From contig NZ_CP033611.1 of NCBI RefSeq assembly GCF_003932735.1, positions 1,339,501 to 1,403,500 on the forward strand: DNA of 64,000 bases, written 5' to 3'. This DNA is from Rickettsiales endosymbiont of Stachyamoeba lipophora (lineage in GTDB: Bacteria; Pseudomonadota; Alphaproteobacteria; Rickettsiales; 33-17). Shown piece after piece: positions 1 through 9,642 of this stretch. The notes under the pieces are model-generated. The model was not told the origin of the DNA. It saw only the letters and a program-made list of their open reading frames with translations, and did not search any database. How positions within the stretch are numbered: the stretch's first letter is position 1; each line of letters starts with the position of its first letter. The position numbers and the translations under genes are program-made.

Positions 1-175
1 TTTATTTTTCCTTAATCTTTCTAAAGTAAGTATCTTTTAAATAAAGATTAGCCTTAAATATTAGGATTTTGGACGTGAAAATAACTTTTATTTATCCGGC
101 TTTTGAGTAGCTATTGCTTTTGCTATAAAGTGCGCTACGTTGGTTGCCATAAATTATTTGTTAATGAGGTTGGGT

Positions 176-496
176 ATGGCTTGGGTCATGTTATTATTAG
201 CTGGATTATTTGAAATTATGTGGGCTATAGGGCTGAAATATAGTGAAAGTTTTACTAAATTGTGGCCCTCAGTGTTTACTATTATAGCTATGATTATAAG
301 TGTTATATTGCTTGGTGTTTCAGTTAGAACAATTCCGTTAGGTACTGCTTATGCTATATGGACAGGTATTGGTGCAATAGGTGCTGTTATAGCGGGTATC
401 ATATTATTTAATGAGCCTGTATTATTACTACGTATGATATTTGTAGGTTTAATTCTTATTGGAGTGTTAGGCTTAAAAATAGTTTCTTCACACTAA
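176..496 (+). CDS. sugE: SMR-family efflux protein, SugE/Gdx type
   Basis: A 106-residue four-helix inner-membrane protein of the small multidrug resistance family. The N-terminus (MAWVMLLLAGLFEIMWA) carries the essential membrane Glu at residue 13, and GTAYAIWTGIGAIGA is the family's second-half signature. The close match in length and sequence to E. coli SugE suggests a guanidinium/quaternary-ammonium proton antiporter, not a broad EmrE pump. The open frame extends upstream to 140, but I start at 176 because family members begin just before the first helix; an ATG at 164 is the alternative. No strong Shine-Dalgarno is visible. It converges on the BolA gene, 11 bp away. Function is from family knowledge. 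Confidence 0.88.
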   Translation: MAWVMLLLAGLFEIMWAIGLKYSESFTKLWPSVFTIIAMIISVILLGVSVRTIPLGTAYAIWTGIGAIGAVIAGIILFNEPVLLLRMIFVGLILIGVLGLKIVSSH

Positions 497-507
497 TAGG
501 TGCTTTT

Positions 508-774
508 TTAATTTCCATTACATACTTTTATTTCAATTGCATGAAGTGGATTGTTCATAAAAGCAGCTAAAGCTTTATAAATTATTTGATGTTGTTTTAC
601 CTTGCTTAAATGCACAAGGCTGGGAGAGGATATAGTTATTTTGATATGGGTAATATATCCTTCCTTATAACCTGCATGGCCTGCGTGTAGGTAAGAGTTA
701 TCTTGTATATCAATTGATTCTATATCTTGGATATTTTGGTGAAGGGCGGCTTTTAAGCTTGCTATTTCAGTCAT
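508..774 (-). CDS. BolA-family protein
   Basis: An 88-residue BolA-like protein. The fold's features are present: a short N-terminal helix, the SYLHAGHAG stretch with conserved His and Gly, a beta strand (THIKITISS), and the helix with the VKQHQIIYKAL motif followed by HAIEIKV. BolA proteins usually pair with a monothiol glutaredoxin and act in [2Fe-2S] handling or iron signalling; no glutaredoxin gene is in the window. The gene is monocistronic and convergent with sugE. The family call is firm; the exact role here is not shown by the sequence. Confidence 0.88.
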   Translation of the reverse strand: MTEIASLKAALHQNIQDIESIDIQDNSYLHAGHAGYKEGYITHIKITISSPSLVHLSKVKQHQIIYKALAAFMNNPLHAIEIKVCNGN

Positions 775-949
775 ATATTTCAGATCTTTTATAGTGAATA
801 GTTTTCATTAATAGCTTAGTAAATATATATTTAACAGAAAAATTTTGAAAATTAATAGGCATTACAAATTGGTTAAGAGGTTTTGCTATAATATCAACTA
901 TAATTACTAATAAAATTTAAACTATACAATCAAAATTAACAAATAGTTA

Positions 950-1009
950 TTGATTTTCGTGTAATAACAATGTATATATAGTTAAGTGAATATAAATAAT
1001 TAACTATAT
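950..1009 (+). promoter_or_regulatory. Promoter and candidate operator of the XRE gene
   Basis: A sigma70-like promoter: TTGATT at 950-955, a 17-bp spacer, and TATATA at 973-978. Overlapping the -10 and likely start point is a perfect 10-bp inverted repeat, atatagttaa (976-985) and ttaactatat (1000-1009), with 14 bp between the arms. A symmetric site here, 20 bp ahead of a repressor-type gene, suggests autoregulation. The operator role is inference. Confidence 0.5.
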
Positions 1010-1029
1010 TTTGTTAAAGAGAGGGTTTT

Positions 1030-1407
1030 ATGGCTAGAAAAGTTGGTAGGTTAATGAAAATTGACCAAATTATTGGGAAAAGAATTAAAGCTAGAAGAAT
1101 ATTTCTTGGTTTTTCCAGACAAGAATTAGCTGAAAAAATTGGTGTAACTCATCAGCAAGTACAAAAATATGAAAATGGTAGTAATCGAATTTCTGCAGGA
1201 AGATTATACGCTATTGCGGAAGCAATTAATGTAGCTATGAGCTTCTTCTTTGATAACGTGGAAGAAGAATCGGCGGCAAATCAGGCAGAGCTTCCTAATG
1301 AAGGTCAGAGAATGTGTATTGAAGTAGCTAGAAATTTTATGAAAATTAATAATCAAGAATTTCAAAGTATGATTAATTCATTAGTAAAAACTCTAGCATC
1401 AAGTTAA
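1030..1407 (+). CDS. XRE/Cro-type helix-turn-helix regulator
   Basis: A 125-residue protein with an N-terminal XRE helix-turn-helix at about residues 15-70: IGKRIKARRIFLGFSRQ, then ELAEKIGVTHQQVQKYE and NGSNRISAGRLYAIAEA. The C-terminal tail (about residues 80-125) is helical and acidic. Proteins of this layout are common single-copy regulators in alphaproteobacteria, including Rickettsiales. A purine-rich AGAGAGG ribosome site sits just before the ATG, and an in-frame ATG at residue 9 is less likely. The gene is followed by its own hairpin terminator. The target is unknown, though an inverted repeat over its own promoter suggests autoregulation. Confidence 0.88.
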   Translation: MARKVGRLMKIDQIIGKRIKARRIFLGFSRQELAEKIGVTHQQVQKYENGSNRISAGRLYAIAEAINVAMSFFFDNVEEESAANQAELPNEGQRMCIEVARNFMKINNQEFQSMINSLVKTLASS

Positions 1408-1427
1408 ATTTTAAGTTTCCCCCTCCG

Positions 1428-1461
1428 AAATGCTGGCAAATACTGTTTGCTGGCATTTTTA
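1428..1461 (+). terminator. Rho-independent terminator of the XRE gene
   Basis: A 13-bp stem including two G-U pairs (1428-1440 with 1446-1458), a 5-nt loop and a T run, 20 bp after the XRE stop codon. Confidence 0.75.
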
Positions 1462-1672
1462 TATTATAGCGAGCGGGTAGGTTTGCAATGAAGGTTTATA
1501 AGAATTATATAATATGGTTCAACCTTTAATAGCTCTTAGGTATTATAGCGAACAAAAATTTTAAGAAGCATGAGAGTTATATTGCTGTTTTATATCCACA
1601 TTTGTTATAAATATATCAATCTCTTCAATAATCTACTTGAAACTCAAAAAATTATCCTTCAAAACTCATGGA

Positions 1673-1696
1673 TTAGATGCTACTCATAGCATCTAA
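1673..1696 (+). promoter_or_regulatory. Hairpin in the rsmA leader
   Basis: A perfect 10-bp stem (ttagatgcta / tagcatctaa) with a 4-nt loop, ending 20 bp before the rsmA start. It is followed by a short A/T stretch and an AAGG ribosome site. It could attenuate transcription or affect initiation of the downstream gene; no ligand-binding architecture is visible. The rest of 1462-1672 shows no gene. Confidence 0.3.
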
Positions 1697-1716
1697 AAAT
1701 TTATAAGGTTTTTTAC

Positions 1717-2541
1717 ATGAAGCTTAATGATCTGCCCACTATTGCCGAAATTGTAAAAACCAATGCGTTGTTTGCAGATAAAAGATTTGGACAAAATTTT
1801 CTATTTGATCAAAATATTACTGATAAAATTGTAAGACTTGCCGGAGTTAATTCCAGTGATGTAGTAATTGAAGTAGGACCTGGTCCTGGCGGCCTTACCC
1901 GCTCTATTTTAAAGGCAGATCCGCATCAGTTAATCATTATCGAAAAAGATCGAAGATTTAAAGAAGTGCTACAACAGTTAGTGAGTGTCTCGAAAGAGAA
2001 TCAATTAAAAATTATTGAAGCTGATGCGCTGAAAATCGATTATAGCCAATTGGGAGCACAAAAATTTCAAATAATTGCTAATTTACCTTATAATATTGGC
2101 ACTGTACTATTGTTTGAATGGTTGAAATTTTTGCCGTTCCTTTCACAAATTACCATTATGTTACAAAAAGAAGTGGTGGATAGAATAACAGCTACTCCTA
2201 AAACTAAAGATTATTCTAGAATTTCAGTAGTTATACAAAATTATTTTACTGCTACTAAATTATTTGAGTTGCCGCCTAAAGCTTTTTATCCACCACCAAA
2301 TGTTGATTCGGCTGTAGTTAAGTTAGTACCTAAGGCTCCTTTATTTGATGGTGAGCTAAAACTTTTCGAAAGTTTTGTCCAACAACTTTTTAATAATCGC
2401 AGAAAACAGCTTCGTAAGTTTTTTGAAAACATTGGAATTAATGAGCATGATTATCAATCAATTGGTATTACCGGGCAAGCAAGAGCTGAAGAGTTAAGCC
2501 TGGAGCAAATTGTAACATTGATGAGCTTTGTGAAGAAATAA
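1717..2541 (+). CDS. rsmA: 16S rRNA dimethyladenosine transferase RsmA (KsgA)
   Basis: A 274-residue SAM-dependent methyltransferase that dimethylates the two adjacent adenines in the 3'-terminal helix of 16S rRNA during late 30S assembly. The N-terminal RFGQNFLFDQNI motif is diagnostic. SAM motif I reads EVGPGPGGLTRSI, and catalytic motif IV reads NLPYNIGT. The PPKAFYPPPNVDSAV stretch and the small C-terminal helical domain are also present. Length is normal and all motifs are intact. The start has a weak AAGG ribosome site. It appears monocistronic. Confidence 0.96.
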   Translation: MKLNDLPTIAEIVKTNALFADKRFGQNFLFDQNITDKIVRLAGVNSSDVVIEVGPGPGGLTRSILKADPHQLIIIEKDRRFKEVLQQLVSVSKENQLKIIEADALKIDYSQLGAQKFQIIANLPYNIGTVLLFEWLKFLPFLSQITIMLQKEVVDRITATPKTKDYSRISVVIQNYFTATKLFELPPKAFYPPPNVDSAVVKLVPKAPLFDGELKLFESFVQQLFNNRRKQLRKFFENIGINEHDYQSIGITGQARAEELSLEQIVTLMSFVKK

Positions 2542-2642
2542 GTACTTTGTTTGATTAGATAGCGAATAATACACTAAAAATCTAAATGAGCTAGCTAGAA
2601 TGCATTATAAAAATACTTAAAGCGTATACTTTTAAGTATTAA

Positions 2643-2888
2643 TTATTGGCTATTAGCATTTTGAAGTGTTTGCGCTAAAGTAAATTTATTATAATGATTT
2701 TTGTTGTTTTTTGTTTTTAGAATAAGGTTGTGTGCTTTACTGGGGAAGTTTTTTAGATCTTTTGAATTATAAAGGTTAATGGGTTCTTTGAAATAAAGCC
2801 CTCTATTACATAAGTCAATTTTGTTGCTTAAAAGTTTTGAAGATATCTTTAGGCTAAAGATCCAATCTAGTAAAATTTTTTTAGTTGG
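2643..2888 (-). pseudogene. Unidentified open remnant without a start codon
   Basis: Within the 564-bp gap after rsmA, the minus strand holds an 82-codon open stretch ending in TAA. It has no start codon and a TGA directly upstream, with an ATG in another frame just before a run of seven A. The composition (many Lys, Asn, Leu) resembles coding sequence in this genome, but I recognise no family. The likeliest reading is the end of a decayed gene shifted at the A run. The rest of 2542-3105 shows no gene. Confidence 0.25.
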
Positions 2889-3105
2889 TCATTAGAGAGC
2901 TATGCTAAAATTGTTGAACTAGTTTCGTTTAGTAAAAATAGAACCCGTTCCTGTTTATAAAAATTGTGCACTATAAACCAAAATAGATAGCTATAATATT
3001 ACTATTTATTCCTATAATTAGTTATTATATTAAGTGCTTTTAAATTGACATGCTAAAATGCTAAGATTATGGTTTTAATTTGTAACTTCTTAATGGTTGT
3101 TTAAT

Positions 3106-4335
3106 ATGTCTCTGTCCCCAATTTTTGCTATTTTGCTAGGAAACATTCTTGAATTTTATGATTTCATGCTGTTTGCCCATTTATCTTCAGTGCTTGGACC
3201 AAAATTTTTTCCTGCAGAGAATGAATTTATTTCCCATTTAATGGGTTTAGGGATGTTTGCATTAGGATATTTTGCAAGACCAGTGGGAGCTATTATTTTT
3301 GGTATAATAGGTGACAAGCTAGGCAGGAAGATAGCAATCACGAAGTCCATATTAATTATTTCATTACCTACCTTAATTATAGCACTTTTACCTACCTATC
3401 ATCAAATTGGCATAATTGCCCCTATAATTCTGATAATCGTTAGATGTATTCAAGGTATCGCCATGGGAGGTGAGTATAGTAATGCAGGTATATTGCTAAT
3501 AGAAAATTATCCTAGGCATCGTTTTTTGCTAAGTTGTCTGTTATGTGCTTCTTGCCAGATAGGCAGTATCCTGGCATTAGGAATTTGCTATATTATTATT
3601 GCTTATCAAGAAATTGAATGGTTATGGAGAATAGCTTTTGTAATAGGTTTTATTCTTGGAATTGTCAGTTATTACTTACGAAAAATTCTAAGGGAAAGCA
3701 TATCATTTACACAGACAAAGCAAGAGGAAAAATTTAAAGAAGTTTTTAGGGATAAAATAAGTTTTTTAAGTATAACAATTTTTGCCGGATTAATAGGGAT
3801 ACTAGTATGGATGCCTATTACGTTTACCAATTTTTATAGTAATAAATATTTACATCTTGGTAGTACTTATTCAATTAAAGTGACTTTGGTTGCAGTATTT
3901 AGCTATATCATAGCGTTAACTTCCTTAGGGCTATTATTTAATCGCTATTTTAGTAATAATATTAGAGCTATATTGTTGATGATGTTTGGAGCAAGTGGTT
4001 TAGCTTGTTTAAGTGCTGTGCCACTTTTTACTTTGCTAACCCAGCATCATTTATTTTTATTTCAAATACTGATTACTGTTTTGGCAGCAGCTTTTGGAGG
4101 AGGAATTCACCAGGTTGCCTGCAAGCTAACTAATTCGGCGGTTAGAAGTAGAGCTGTTTCATTAAGTTTTGCCCTTGGTATTAGTATTTTTGGTAGCACA
4201 TCGCCCATTATTGCCACTTGGCTAATTGAAACAACTCAAAATCACATCTCGCCTAGCTTTTATGTAATGTTAATCAGCTTTCTATCATGTTTGATGATTG
4301 GATTGCTTTTCAAAAAGAAATTTAAGTCAGTTTAA
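3106..4335 (+). CDS. MFS transporter of the metabolite:H+ symporter (ProP-like) family
   Basis: A 409-residue inner-membrane carrier with about 12 hydrophobic segments. Signatures of the MHS/ProP group are LLGNILEFYDFMLFAHL at the N-terminus, the loop motif GDKLGRKIAI after helix 2, and RCIQGIAMGGEYSNAGI in helices 4-5. Rickettsiales carry many ProP paralogs whose substrates (osmolytes, dicarboxylates, amino acids) are mostly untested. The open frame begins at a TTG at 3097; I use the ATG three codons later. The family call is strong; the substrate is unknown. Confidence 0.88.
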   Translation: MSLSPIFAILLGNILEFYDFMLFAHLSSVLGPKFFPAENEFISHLMGLGMFALGYFARPVGAIIFGIIGDKLGRKIAITKSILIISLPTLIIALLPTYHQIGIIAPIILIIVRCIQGIAMGGEYSNAGILLIENYPRHRFLLSCLLCASCQIGSILALGICYIIIAYQEIEWLWRIAFVIGFILGIVSYYLRKILRESISFTQTKQEEKFKEVFRDKISFLSITIFAGLIGILVWMPITFTNFYSNKYLHLGSTYSIKVTLVAVFSYIIALTSLGLLFNRYFSNNIRAILLMMFGASGLACLSAVPLFTLLTQHHLFLFQILITVLAAAFGGGIHQVACKLTNSAVRSRAVSLSFALGISIFGSTSPIIATWLIETTQNHISPSFYVMLISFLSCLMIGLLFKKKFKSV

Positions 4336-4521
4336 TGATGGTTATATTATAAGTTACTTGCATAACTCAGAAGGGAAAGGAATTTTTAGGAAAAATGAAG
4401 GTGGGTACCAAGATGCTACTTGAAAGCTATTTGAGAAATGCAAACCGTTAACAATAAAATTATCGCTAGAAATGGTTTAGATGTAAGATTTTTAAAGTAA
4501 TTTTAAACTTAATATTAATGT

Positions 4522-5374
4522 ATGTGGAAAGAGCAGGAGAGGAAGTGGCTAGATAATATACCGCTCATTGTTCAACAATTAGTTGAATCATGGAATTTAA
4601 GTAATTTAAATGTCTTATCCGATTTAACTTATAATTATATATTAAGTGGATATCAAAATAGCCTGCCCATTATTTTAAAATTAAGTGGTGATAAGCAAGC
4701 TTTAAGTTTAGAAGCAGAAATGTTGGAATTGTATCAGGGCAATATTTTTGTACGCCTTATTAGTAAGAATTTAGAGATGGGCGCGTTGCTTATAGAACGC
4801 GTAATTCCTGGAACAACATTGTCAGAATTATTTCCAGATCGAGATACGCAAGCCGTGGGACATGCTTCCTCAATTATTAAGCAAATAAATAACTATCCTC
4901 GCCATTATTCTCAATTAAATTTATCTAAATATCCTACTGTGGCAACATGGCTAAAGGTGTTAGATCACGAATATAATATTCCAACCGAATATCTTACTAA
5001 AGCACAGATGCTAAAAGCCAACAATTGTTAAGTAATCCCCGCAGCCAATTTTTACACCATGGGGATCTGCATCATCATAATATCTTAAAAGGCAAAAAAG
5101 GTAAATATTTAGCAATTGATCTAAAAGGAGAATTGGAGAGTTGGAATATGAAATGGGAGCTTTTATTCGCAACCCTCTCCAGGAGTTAATCAGGCATAAA
5201 GATGCCAAAAATATCATTGAAACCAGAACCAACCTTTTTGCTAGAAATCTAAACTTAGAAGCAAGCCGCATTAAAGACTGGAGCTATGTACAGGCATTAC
5301 TTGCAGTTTGCTGGATGATTGAGGATGAGCAAGACCCTAAGCCATATCTTAAGTTAGTGGAGATAATGGCTTAA
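4522..5374 (+). pseudogene. Broken streptomycin 6-kinase/hydroxyurea kinase-like phosphotransferase
   Basis: Three consecutive segments in different frames together resemble an APH(6)-type aminoglycoside/hydroxyurea phosphotransferase. Segment one (4522-5031) has the N-lobe with IILKLSGDKQA and LLIERVIPGTTL, and stops after KANNC. In the next frame, LSNPRSQFLHHGDLHHHNIL holds the catalytic Brenner motif, and AIDLKGELE holds the metal-binding Asp. Segment three (5141-5374) continues with EYEMGAFIRNPLQEL to the C-terminus. At least two frameshifts are needed, near 5025 and 5130, so no active kinase is expected unless these are sequencing errors. Confidence 0.75.
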
Positions 5375-5401
5375 GAATTAATAACAATCTTAAGCTTATT
5401 A

Positions 5402-8400
5402 TTAGCGTGGTATTGAAATTTCTTGTGCTCTAGATATTAAATTTCTTAAGGATGATGATTCTTGCGTGGCCTTTTTTAAAAGGTTAGCATAGAGAGGATT
5501 GTTTCCTTCTGAAATGTGCTCTGGAGCGTCTCCCGGTTCTGTTAAATAATCTTTTTTATTATTATACCTATTAATTATAGCTAAAATAGACTTGGGAAGT
5601 TGGTATGTATTGTCTAGTTCAGCATTTTCTAATCCTACAAATTGCATGCTTTGGGTTTGATCGCTTTTTATATTTTGGTATTCAGCTATTAAAATAGCTT
5701 TTCTTGACTCTATTTCAATCTTTTGATCGCTTATTGCTTCTTTATCTCTTTGTAGTTTTTCGTTTGCTTGTTCTAGTAGCTTAATTTGTTGGTGGTTTTT
5801 TTGTTTAGGTAGAGTTTTGGGCGTAATGATTTTATAATGGCTTAGTTTATGTAAAATAATGGCGCTCAGTACAACAGTTATAGAACACACTAAGGTTAAT
5901 TTAGCAGTTTCTAAAATTAAAGGTAACCCTAATACATTTTTTGCTATGAAAATAAAAGGTGTGGTGATGGCACTAAGATAAGTAGTAGCAAAATTTGTAA
6001 TGGTAAAGAAAGAGCTGGCCTTAGAGAATATCAAAACTGGTAGCTTTAAAATAAAATAATCAGCAATAGTGCAAGTGGCAAATAAAGTAACAACCATTAT
6101 CAGAAAGTTGGTTAACTCAAAATGATATAATAAGTTAGTTAACTTTTCGCAAATATGCTCAGGTAGATCTTTAAGAGAGGTGTTTAATTTTATTCCTAAT
6201 ATAGAACAAGTAGCTGGAGGCGTATTTTTAACTTCCCTCAAGAGGCTAAATCTTCCTAAATTAATAAACTGCCGTTGTTCAGGAGTATTCAATACTAAAA
6301 TATGAACTCTCGAAGCGAACAACCAAGATAATACAAAGCTGCGATGCAAGCGATGCTCGATATTATCTAAAAAGCCAGTAAACCTTTTAAGTATTACATA
6401 TACAAAATACATTTCCGGATATTTAAGTTTAATAATTTTACGATGATTAGAAGAAACTTGGTCGTATATTTGGCGGTTTAATTTAGCAAGCATTTTATGC
6501 TGATGTTCGGCTTGAGAAATTTTAAGGCTTTTGAATACGATGTTAGAACAGATAAAGTGTCCGAGCTTAGTTTGGGTACTGACTTCAATACTTCTTATAT
6601 TTTCATTCTCAATTTCTTCTATTGCTGGAATAAATACAAAATAATCGATTATTTCTTTAAAATCTAACTTTAAGCCTTTGATACGCCCATTTCTTATTAT
6701 CGTTTTTTGTAGTTTTTGGGCTGCAAGTTTTGCCTCATTACACTTTATATCCATAAATTGAGTAAAAACTATCTTTTCAAGATTCAGTTCAGCTTTAGTA
6801 AAATCATCATTTTTTGAAATAAAGCTAGATAATGAAGAATAATTAAAGTTACAGTTTTGAAAGTTTGAGTGTATTGATTTGCATTTGTCATAACTATCTT
6901 TAAAACTTTGATAATGTTCAAAATCACACTCCGTTAACCTTAAATTGCTAAATTGAGATAAGATGCTAGTTGCTTCGGTAAAATTTACTGCAGTTAGTTG
7001 TGAGCGATTAAAGAGCGTTTCAATAAATTGGGCTTTTTTAAAATTTGTGGCAAGTAGCTTACTTTTTTCAAAAATTGTAGCAAAATGTTTTGATTTAGCA
7101 AAATTAGTATGTTCTAGATTGCATGCTTCAATGTTAGTTGCAATAAATTGGCATTCTGAAAAATCAGCATCTAAAAGGCTTGAGTTCTGTATTTCGTTAC
7201 CGAATATCTTAGAACCAAAAAACTGAGCATGATTTAGATTAGAGTGTTTAATATCACATAAACTGAAGTGCGTGGGTGTAAAGCCCCAATTTAATTTGCG
7301 TTTTATGGCGGTAAAATAATTTCCGACACTACTAAAATTAGCATGGCTAAGTATCGAACGGTGGAACTTAATACCAAGCAAATCTTCTTCTTCTTCTCCT
7401 AAAAAGTTTCTAAAATCGCAATCTGAAAAATCTCCAAAATCTAACTTATAATGTGGGTTTTCTAAATTATGAGGTGAGATTGTAGCCATACCGGCAAGGT
7501 CTATCATCATATTGTCTAGATTAATCCCTTTTTCTTGTAATAATTTAGCTACCTGTACCCCATTAAACATTTGCTTTAGCACAAAGCTTTTAAAGCTTTG
7601 AGGACGCTTTTCTTCTATCTCTGCTTTGAAGTTATTAGTTAAAGTGGTCAAGCTACGCTTGGTGTACATTAATTCTTGGCCTAATACTTTTATAGATTGT
7701 TTGGCAAGTCTCAGGTTCTCTTGAAGGCTGTTTTTGTAAGCCTCGCTTTTGGTTTCTGGTTTGGCGCTTAAATGTATTTGTAAATTTTGTTCAAATTCTT
7801 GGTGTTCTTTAAGTTTAGTTTTGTATGCTTGAGTTAGTTGTTCAATGTTTTTTACTTTTTGGGTGAGTAATGTATTATAATTTTCCTTTAATTTATATAA
7901 TCCGTTAGCTTGTACTTGTTGGGCTACATATTCAAGATATTCATAGAAATATTTGGCTCTTATTTGGTAATATATCTCTCTTAATTCGAGTGAATAAGCT
8001 GTGGGTAAATCGAAAACTTGTAAATCTTCATTAACATTTAATTCATAAATTGGATCTAAATATTTTTTCCACTCATCTAAAAAATTGGTTTTATTTAAAG
8101 CTGGAAATTGAATCTTAAAATACTTTTTTACTTCTGGTGATATACTACCGGTCAAGCTGAATAGAAGTTTCTCGCAAATAATGACAAAATAACTACGCAG
8201 AATATCATTATATTCTGCTGAAGTATTCATTGCCGTAGGATCTTTAATTAATAATTTTATAAGTTCGAATATTGGAATGCGTTCTTCAGCAGCAATCCAC
8301 TGTTCAGGCGGCGTATATATATGAGGAGCAGCTAGAGCAAATTTGCAATCATTTAGCTGAATTTTAGATAACGAGTTGATAAACTTAGAGCCTTTTAAAT

Positions 8401-9115
8401 CGCATTGATCAAAGCTTCCATTGAAATTACATCCGTTAAAAACACTTTCTTGAAAATTGGTATTATCTATTGGTCCAAATGTACATCCAATTAAAGTTAA
8501 CCCAGATAAATTATGTTTGTTTAAATTATGTTTGCTAAAATCATAATTAGTAATTTCAATATCATTTTTACCATAATTGATAGCGTGTGCTTTAAAGCCG
8601 GTAACTTCTTTAAAAGTGTTATTATTATGTTTGATTCGAGTTATGAGTGATTGCTCACGTTCTAAAAGGCTTAATAATTTTTGCTCGTGGTCGGTGATAT
8701 TATTCGCCTCTTTATTGAGCATTTTAGGTAAATAATCAATGAGCTCTTCGGTAGTTTGTTGTTCAGTAATAAACGACAATTCAGTTATTGATTTATAAGC
8801 AGTTTGAATTTGCTTTTTAAGCTGTAATAATGATTGCTGCTGGATATGTAGAGACTTCGCTATCTTGTTGTTGATGTTGCTTAAAGTTTTAGTGGTTAGC
8901 TTTGCTACTATTGCATTATCAGGAGCACTTTCCTCATAAAAAGAAACTTGTTGAGTTAAATTTAATTGCTCTTCAATGAAGCTCTTCAGGTTGGTTGTAG
9001 CTTGGTTAACTTTACCATTGGCGGTGGATTGAAAATATAGATCAATAATATGGTTAATTGAGGGCTTGGATGTATTAGTTATAGGAATAATAGGGGGGGT
9101 AATCTGTGGTTGCAT
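5402..9115 (-). CDS. Large pentapeptide-repeat membrane protein
   Basis: A 1237-residue protein of unrecognised function. Visible parts: an N-terminal helical region (about 30-165); a short pentapeptide-like block (about 180-245, e.g. NTNFQESVFNGCNF); a helical, coiled-coil-prone section (about 390-510); and a longer pentapeptide block (about 558-781) with repeated A(D/N)F and L..T.F steps such as NLEHTNFAKSKHFATIF. A hydrophobic region (about 997-1090) has three to four membrane segments, and a Lys/Glu-rich coiled coil follows. Pentapeptide blocks form right-handed beta-helices. There is no signal peptide. Such mosaics are typical of secreted or surface proteins of intracellular bacteria; an effector role is inference. 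Confidence 0.7.
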   Translation of the reverse strand: MQPQITPPIIPITNTSKPSINHIIDLYFQSTANGKVNQATTNLKSFIEEQLNLTQQVSFYEESAPDNAIVAKLTTKTLSNINNKIAKSLHIQQQSLLQLKKQIQTAYKSITELSFITEQQTTEELIDYLPKMLNKEANNITDHEQKLLSLLEREQSLITRIKHNNNTFKEVTGFKAHAINYGKNDIEITNYDFSKHNLNKHNLSGLTLIGCTFGPIDNTNFQESVFNGCNFNGSFDQCDLKGSKFINSLSKIQLNDCKFALAAPHIYTPPEQWIAAEERIPIFELIKLLIKDPTAMNTSAEYNDILRSYFVIICEKLLFSLTGSISPEVKKYFKIQFPALNKTNFLDEWKKYLDPIYELNVNEDLQVFDLPTAYSLELREIYYQIRAKYFYEYLEYVAQQVQANGLYKLKENYNTLLTQKVKNIEQLTQAYKTKLKEHQEFEQNLQIHLSAKPETKSEAYKNSLQENLRLAKQSIKVLGQELMYTKRSLTTLTNNFKAEIEEKRPQSFKSFVLKQMFNGVQVAKLLQEKGINLDNMMIDLAGMATISPHNLENPHYKLDFGDFSDCDFRNFLGEEEEDLLGIKFHRSILSHANFSSVGNYFTAIKRKLNWGFTPTHFSLCDIKHSNLNHAQFFGSKIFGNEIQNSSLLDADFSECQFIATNIEACNLEHTNFAKSKHFATIFEKSKLLATNFKKAQFIETLFNRSQLTAVNFTEATSILSQFSNLRLTECDFEHYQSFKDSYDKCKSIHSNFQNCNFNYSSLSSFISKNDDFTKAELNLEKIVFTQFMDIKCNEAKLAAQKLQKTIIRNGRIKGLKLDFKEIIDYFVFIPAIEEIENENIRSIEVSTQTKLGHFICSNIVFKSLKISQAEHQHKMLAKLNRQIYDQVSSNHRKIIKLKYPEMYFVYVILKRFTGFLDNIEHRLHRSFVLSWLFASRVHILVLNTPEQRQFINLGRFSLLREVKNTPPATCSILGIKLNTSLKDLPEHICEKLTNLLYHFELTNFLIMVVTLFATCTIADYFILKLPVLIFSKASSFFTITNFATTYLSAITTPFIFIAKNVLGLPLILETAKLTLVCSITVVLSAIILHKLSHYKIITPKTLPKQKNHQQIKLLEQANEKLQRDKEAISDQKIEIESRKAILIAEYQNIKSDQTQSMQFVGLENAELDNTYQLPKSILAIINRYNNKKDYLTEPGDAPEHISEGNNPLYANLLKKATQESSSLRNLISRAQEISIPR

Positions 9116-9440
9116 ATGTTTAATTTAAAATGTTTTTTTATTAGTTGATAAGAGTATAGGTCAGTCGCTCGAACTAACCTTAAATGATGGGATTCAATAA
9201 CATTCCTGATAAAATATAGCCATTTGTTAATCAAGTTACAGAATACAACTTTTATAAGAATAATAAATCTATATTAAATTCTTTATGTTTTTTTTAAAGA
9301 AGAATTTTGTAAATAAATAGGCAATCGCTATACAAGGATAGAATGTTATTTAAGTAAAGTTTAATTAATTTTAAACAATTAGGTAAGGATAATAAAGCTT
9401 GCTATATCAGTTGGTTATAAAAAACTAGATTGCAGCCAAC

Positions 9441-9474
9441 AATAAACTTCTTTCAGTTATGAAAGAAGTTTATT
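9441..9474. repeat. Perfect 14-bp hairpin between divergent units
   Basis: The arms aataaacttctttc (9441-9454) and gaaagaagtttatt (9461-9474) pair perfectly around a 6-nt loop. It lies 169 bp beyond the stop of the OmpA-like lipoprotein gene and could end that minus-strand transcript, though no long T run follows on either strand. Short outer repeats (ttgcagc near 9430, gctgcaa near 9503) could extend the fold. The rest of 9116-9642 shows no gene. Confidence 0.45.
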
Positions 9475-9642
9475 TATTGATAAAAAATATTTAACTAATC
9501 TAGCTGCAAATGGAGGAAATAGTTGTTGAAAGTGGGTTTAAGCTTACTACGGATCTAGACCAAGTAAAATCTTGGCTTCTCAGCATTTGTATAAAAATAC
9601 TTATCTCTCAATAGACTTTAGTTAATATGATAGCGCATAAAG

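Noticed and set aside
9441-9474. Hairpin considered as a small RNA gene
   Set aside because: No promoter or T run is evident on either strand; described as a hairpin only.
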